NCBI GenBank assembly: GCA_018857735.1
Contig: JABMCL010000509.1
Coordinates: 956,001 to 1,020,000 of the forward strand
Direction: 5' to 3'
Length of the DNA: 64,000 bases
Source of the DNA: Alviniconcha marisindica
Taxonomy: Eukaryota; Mollusca; Gastropoda; Provannidae
Shown one piece after another: positions 59,171 to 64,000 of the stretch. Both the position numbers and the translations under genes were made by a program. The notes under the pieces are model-generated. The model searched no databases and was not told the origin of the DNA. It was given only the letters and a program-made list of their open reading frames with translations. Every line of letters starts with the position of its first letter. Positions within the stretch are counted from its first letter, which is position 1.

Positions 59171-59243
59171 CAATTGATTTTGTTGTGTGGACACCAAAAT
59201 ATCACTGGCAAATGGAAGGCAGGCGCAATCAAATGCAAATTCC
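59171..59243 (-). CDS. Possible internal exon, unknown protein
   Basis: On the minus strand, an acceptor (gcttatgctgtaatag) at about 59,244 and a strong donor (caattg|gtaagtac) at 59,170 enclose 73 bp that is open in two frames: GNLHLIAPAFHLPVIFWC (hydrophobic) or FAFDCACLPFASDILVST. Neither is recognised. The call rests on splice-site quality alone. If real, a minus-strand gene crosses this end of the window. Confidence 0.22.
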
Positions 59244-59249
59244 CTATTA

Positions 59250-59940
59250 CAGCATAAGCAACAGAAGTGATGAAAAAAGTTTTGTATGGACACTATTTGG
59301 TTTTATGTTTATCTGAGCAAAATGCATGTCAAATACTGAATAGCAAGACACAATGAGAGAAAGAGAGAATCCCATTAAGACTGAAAATGTTACACACACA
59401 TACACACAAATGCATGCATGCACGCACACAGACACACACACATAATGAAGAAAGAAGTAAAATAAACTTGTTGAAAACGACAGCAGCAGAAAATGTATTC
59501 CATTACCAACTTCTAACAAAGGAATCAGAAATGAAACTAAAAAGCAAGAAGGCCATAGAAAAAAATGAAACAAAACAAGAAAGGATAAAAGCCTGTCTCC
59601 TAGAAATATGGTATTACAGTCAAGTGTATACCCAGACATTTGGAAAAGTAGTATCAGCATACAAATGGCTACACAAACACAAACAATTATGGAGGGATCA
59701 CATTAAGGAGTGCACTTGGAATTGTCAAATGCAAAAGAACAGAATAATGCTACCTTGAATATACCGGTAAAAGCATGCATCCAGACAAAATGAGCACTTC
59801 CTGGATTCAGAAATAAAGGTCACAATCACAGATCATCTTTATTCTAAGGAATATAACTGACTAGGTACCAAAACCATGGATGGTAGACTATATACCTGTT
59901 TGGGAAATTTAAAAAAGCATTCAATATTTGGCATGAAGTG
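59250..59940. other. No gene recognised
   Basis: (CA)n-like stretch at 59,393-59,442. An A-rich open stretch at 59,460-59,757 is low-complexity in composition and unassigned. Confidence 0.4.
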
Positions 59941-59946
59941 CTTTTG

Positions 59947-60146
59947 CTAAAACTATATATAAAATACAGGAGTGAAGAATAGGGTAATTGCTAAAACTAT
60001 GTATGCATAAAATACAGGAGTGAACAATAATTGCTAAAACTACACATAAAAACAGAGGAGTGAAGGATAATTCTAAAACTATACATAAAATACAGGAGTG
60101 AAGGGTAACTGCTAAAACTGTATAATACATGGGTGAAGGGCAACTG
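59947..60146 (+). repeat. Tandem repeat, about 40 bp unit, five copies
   Basis: GCTAAAACTATACATAAAAT followed by ACAGGAGTGAAG and AATT recurs five times with small length changes. Confidence 0.85.
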
Positions 60147-60329
60147 TTTTCAGATGATCAAAGATATTCATTATATCACTACTGGGTGCGCATAACATAG
60201 ATGATGCATTTTCCCATGAAATCCCAGTTTGGAAAGATGCACACCAAGTAAGTACTCTAAATCCCACCCTGTTCATAAATGGCATTTATCATTACATGAG
60301 TGGGTAGGATTCTCCATACAGACAAGACA

Positions 60330-60660
60330 ACTCACATCCCATGTTTATAATACCCTGACGATACAAAGGCAGGACTCAAGTAAAACTTAATCAACTCCAT
60401 AAATACTTCAAGCAATATTGATTCAATATAAACAGAGATAAAACAAAGGTTACTGTATTCTCCCCAAAACAAAAAGTGCCCATATTCATTAAATATGGAA
60501 AGACATAATACCAACATTACATCACTGCAAATACCTTGGAAACATTTTCCACAAAAACTGATGCTTTAACCTTGCCAAACAACACATACCTAAACAGGCA
60601 AATAAAGGACACATGCAATCAGTGGGCTTTCCCAGGAGAAAATGTTAGGGTGATTAACAC
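60330..60660 (+). pseudogene. LINE reverse-transcriptase fragment
   Basis: One frame reads NINRDKTKVTVFSPKQKVP then IFIKYGK (about 60,428-60,507), the thumb-side region of a LINE RT; a CKYLGN-like block follows at about 60,528. Stops and frameshifts throughout. Confidence 0.6.
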
Positions 60661-61915
60661 AAATGTTTGACATGCTAGTATTTAGTGCATGTAACATATG
60701 CATCAGAGATGGGCACAAAACAAATCAGATGATCCAAGAGTTTGTTTGTTTGTTTTGTTTTTAACGATTGCTTAACAAATAAGTTGATCTCCAAGACAAT
60801 ATACACATACAATTCTGTAATTAGCTCCAGGTGTAAACAAAATAATGGGAAGCTTTCCTATTACAACACTTCCACACACTCAAGCACCAATAACCCAAAC
60901 AGGCTAAGCAAACAGTTTTCATTTTCCATTGTTTACCTGTCAGTTCACTGCTTGAAACATAGGGTTTGCCCAAAAATGTGCACTTTTTTTCTTTCTTTCT
61001 TGTTTTGCACTGTCCTATGAAAATCAAGTGTTCTTTTTAACTTTTTGTGCACTTGGATCTTTCCTATTACCCTAAATATTGCAAGCTATTTGACTGTGCT
61101 TTGGGCATATAATATTATACAATCAAATGATTAGTAACACTTAAAACAAACATGTGTCACCAGGTTGTCACAACAATCAGTTGTGCAGATCCCATATTTA
61201 TAGTTCATAAAAAAAAACGTTAAAATAGAACTTGTAATCGTGTGGAATTCGATTTGAAGACATGTGAAAAAATAAGTTCTTGCTGAATGTAAGAAGGATT
61301 AAATAATTTCCACATTTTAATAGTCAAAGCCAACATACAGTTTTGGAAAAAAGAAAACGTATGAAGACTAGCTCTGTTTAACAATATCACTGCAGAATAC
61401 AGAGTAGTTCCATAACTCACTGATGGCAAAAACTTGGAGCACAGGTGAGCTGGCTTCAAATAAGAGTGCCAAAGAGGCAGACACTCAAACATAGCTAAAG
61501 AAAATAAGTACTGAATGTGATATAACACTTTCTACACAACTGTGTTAAGTTTGCAAATGATGGTCAGTATGGTTAAAAGTTGTATAGAAAAAGCTGTTTC
61601 TAACCCCTGTGGGTCCCCAATTGCCTCATTCAAACCTAGTAACACAATTTTGGTCCGATGACAGCAAGATGTGTTTTGCAAAGTATATGCAAAACTGTAC
61701 ATATCTTCATAGCTAACTGCCTAACTTTTCAATGCCCATGAATCTGATCTGGCTTTTTGCAAAGAGTCCCTGAGAGAGACCAAAAACATTTCAACGACAA
61801 CAACAAATACATTGTCACAGAATTTGATATGTGTCTTACTCTTATAGTAAAATATATCTGTTGATTTCTGCAACATTAAAATTGATTCTGATTTTGATTT
61901 ACACATACACACAAA
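60660..61915. other. No gene recognised
   Basis: AT-rich; no supported exon or repeat boundary. Confidence 0.5.
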
Positions 61916-61920
61916 AACCA

Positions 61921-61921
61921 A

Positions 61922-61967
<46 letters not shown>
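61921..61967. repeat. (CA)n microsatellite
   Basis: Nearly uninterrupted CA dinucleotides. Confidence 0.95.
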
Positions 61968-61968
<1 letters not shown>

Positions 61969-62129
61969 ACACATGCACATGTAATGGTGCCACTACAAAG
62001 ATAATGGCACTAAGTTGAAGATTCCATGCAAACATAACCCTACACAGCCAATCACAATCAGCACACAGGTCTATAACAGTACATGGGTTGGAGCTGCTGC
62101 TTTGCACCACCATAGGGGTGTGCCACTGA

Positions 62130-62153
62130 CCCCCCCCCCCCCCCCCCCCCCCC
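62130..62153. repeat. Poly-C run
   Basis: About 23 consecutive C followed by poly-A. Confidence 0.9.
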
Positions 62154-62159
62154 AAAAAA

Positions 62160-64000
62160 AATGTTCATGTCAATGTCCACACACAGTGCAGTTTAATGCC
62201 ATGTACATGCTCATTGCACTTGGTGAAGATGATGGAGAAGAGGTCAGGGCAGTGGAGGTTGTGGAAGAGAGAATGAGGGAAGGAAACAGTAAAAAGGAAT
62301 GCAGGAAGGGAAACGAGGGAAAACAGATGTGGAAATGGGGATGAGGAGGTTAATGGGTGACTGAGCAATTGAAAACAAATGTGATTTCAGTTGTGACTAC
62401 AGCAAGACAAATCACAGATCTACTGAGTGGTAATTACTTGTCACACAAAATGTATGATTCAACCCCTGCCATTGATTTTTGTTTGTTTGTTTGTTCTGTG
62501 CCCTATGCACTTGAAAACCCACAACAAATCAAATAAAACATACACAAATGGCAAGCAAAGTAAATGAATAAAACAAACATACTCTTTCAGCATCAATGCT
62601 TTTTTCATGGTCTTTGTATAACTGACTTTAAAAATACGTGAAAAAAGAATTAGGATTGTATTATTAGTCTTTTGATTCACATTTGTAAGCAAAGAATTAT
62701 TACACACATCTGCTGGATGTCCAGAGATTCTTGACCACAAAAAATTAATATCCTTGTAATGGGAAGAAAATACTACATAGCAAAATTTTAAAACAAACTC
62801 AATCAGTCTCAGACAAACAGCCTGTGCAACACTGGCGATGCTCATGATTATATAATAACCCTTTTATTGTTGGTCTTGTTATATTTCAAACTAAAAGTAC
62901 TTTATTCAGTGATGAATAAATAAGCAACTGTACATATCTTTACACATACATGTTTTATGGACAAAATAATGTCAAAACTACCCTTTTATCCATTTTATAT
63001 GCACATGTAATTAAAGCTATATAGTGATATGACATTTTAGACTAGCATTTCCCGGTATCACTTTGGAAAGATATCACCCTTTTCACTTGTCTTTGTACAT
63101 CAAACCATAATGGATACCACAGGGTCATGACTACTGGATCCGATTAAACTGTAAGCACAATCTGTAAGTGACAATATTTTCTGCATTTTTTATTGTTGTT
63201 GTTGTTAATAACAACCCATGCACATGCCCATGCATGCGCATGTGCATGCACACATTCACACACACACACACTGGTCTTTAAAACAAAAATGCACAACAGT
63301 TACACATTCATTTAACAAGCAGATTACCAGTAGACCTGCTTCATTTATCTAAATTCTATATGTCAGTGCTAAAGATCCACCTGCTGCTGCCTTCTCTCAC
63401 TGCATGGTGAAGGAAGCAAGACAGCTATCCTTGCAGTGCATGCATACCAGAAAGGAATGCTGTGTGTATATATATATATATATATATAGACACCCATTGT
63501 GAAAGCACTGGTAAGTCAATGTACCCACAGCACAACTACAGTACAGCAAATGTAACTGAAAGGACCAAAATGTCAGGGAGTGGAGCAAGGGGGTGGGGAG
63601 GGGGGACATGGCTGCGAGGAATAAGAAACAAACAATCAAACATGCATGACAACAACAAAAAGCATTTTTCTAATACAATACTGTTAAAACAAAATTATTG
63701 GGACCAACAATGCCTTTCATGTTATCGGTATTCTGTGTTGACCAGAAATCTTGTGTGGTTACTTTCCTGTCAAATAGCACAGATTCATGTGATTTCTATC
63801 TTAATCTCCATCATAGTTTGTTATCAGTTGCTTTTTCTGTTGTTGTTTTTGGTTGTTGTTTGGGGGGGGGTGAGGTGCATGCATGTGTGTGTGTGTTTTG
63901 TTTTGTTTGAAAAACAAACAAATAAATTCAGGGGGTAGGGGGAAATTACATGTTTTTACTATCAATACCTCAAAGACAGAGCATTCCTGCTTTCTTAAAA
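62160..64000. other. No gene recognised
   Basis: (TA)n at 63,467-63,490, CATG-rich stretch at 63,220-63,250, a G-rich tract at 63,590 and 63,862. No supported exon. Confidence 0.5.

Noticed and set aside
1..64000. CRISPR arrays, operons, bacterial promoters
   Set aside because: The tandem repeats have no regular spacer structure and the window is clearly eukaryotic.

Overview
This 64 kb window is eukaryotic genomic DNA from an animal. It is AT-rich and full of microsatellites, LINE relics, Penelope-like fragments and DNA transposons, with short exons in long introns joined by GT..AG sites. Dispersed repeats built on AAGGTCAAGGTCA, of a kind I associate with molluscan genomes, point to a lophotrochozoan, perhaps a gastropod. 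That placement is inference.

Two host genes are recognisable. (1) On the plus strand, 38,530-49,194, six consecutive in-frame coding exons (189, 75, 102, 174, 84 and 72 bp, all phase 0) encode a tetraspanin from inside TM1 to the stop. The CCG motif, the six-cysteine large loop and the C-terminal YEQM tail place it near TSPAN6/TSPAN7. The exon carrying the start codon was not found. (2) On the minus strand, 15,407-15,171, an intact 78-codon frame encodes CDC26 (ANAPC12), the small subunit of the anaphase-promoting complex. Its last codons and stop lie inside the first unit of a 1.3 kb minisatellite. Two further possible exons (2,122-2,443 plus; 59,243-59,171 minus) could not be assigned.

The rest is mostly repeats. 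1-4,940: two copies of a TTAA-flanked DNA element (L1 reversed, R1 forward) around a possible exon; a third copy is at 41,883-44,360. 7.2-8.7 kb: a CR1/L2-type LINE relic (minus). 8.8-13.4 kb: a 4.6 kb element with CAGGGCTCC ends holding a broken zinc-finger-like gene. 13.9-15.2 kb: the CDC26 minisatellite. 18.3-21.8 kb: a 3.4 kb element with terminal inverted repeats and a CpG-rich block. 23.5-25.8 kb: a frameshifted LINE with endonuclease and reverse transcriptase. 30.1-30.7 kb: a MITE. 31.8-35.9 kb: a nest of AGGTCA-rich tandem repeat, LINE relic and a 2.4 kb inverted-repeat transposon. 41.7-47.9 kb: inside the tetraspanin intron, an inverted pair of Penelope-like elements, each arm broken by a different DNA transposon while the other arm keeps the matching unfilled site. 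53.9-55.3 kb: a second AGGTCA-rich repeat. 56-64 kb: SINEs, a LINE scrap and simple repeats.

I see no operon-like organisation and no novel multi-gene system. The most unusual structures are tandem duplications that cross gene boundaries: five to six copies of the tetraspanin TM1 acceptor/exon start just upstream of the working exon, and the minisatellite built from the CDC26 stop-codon region.
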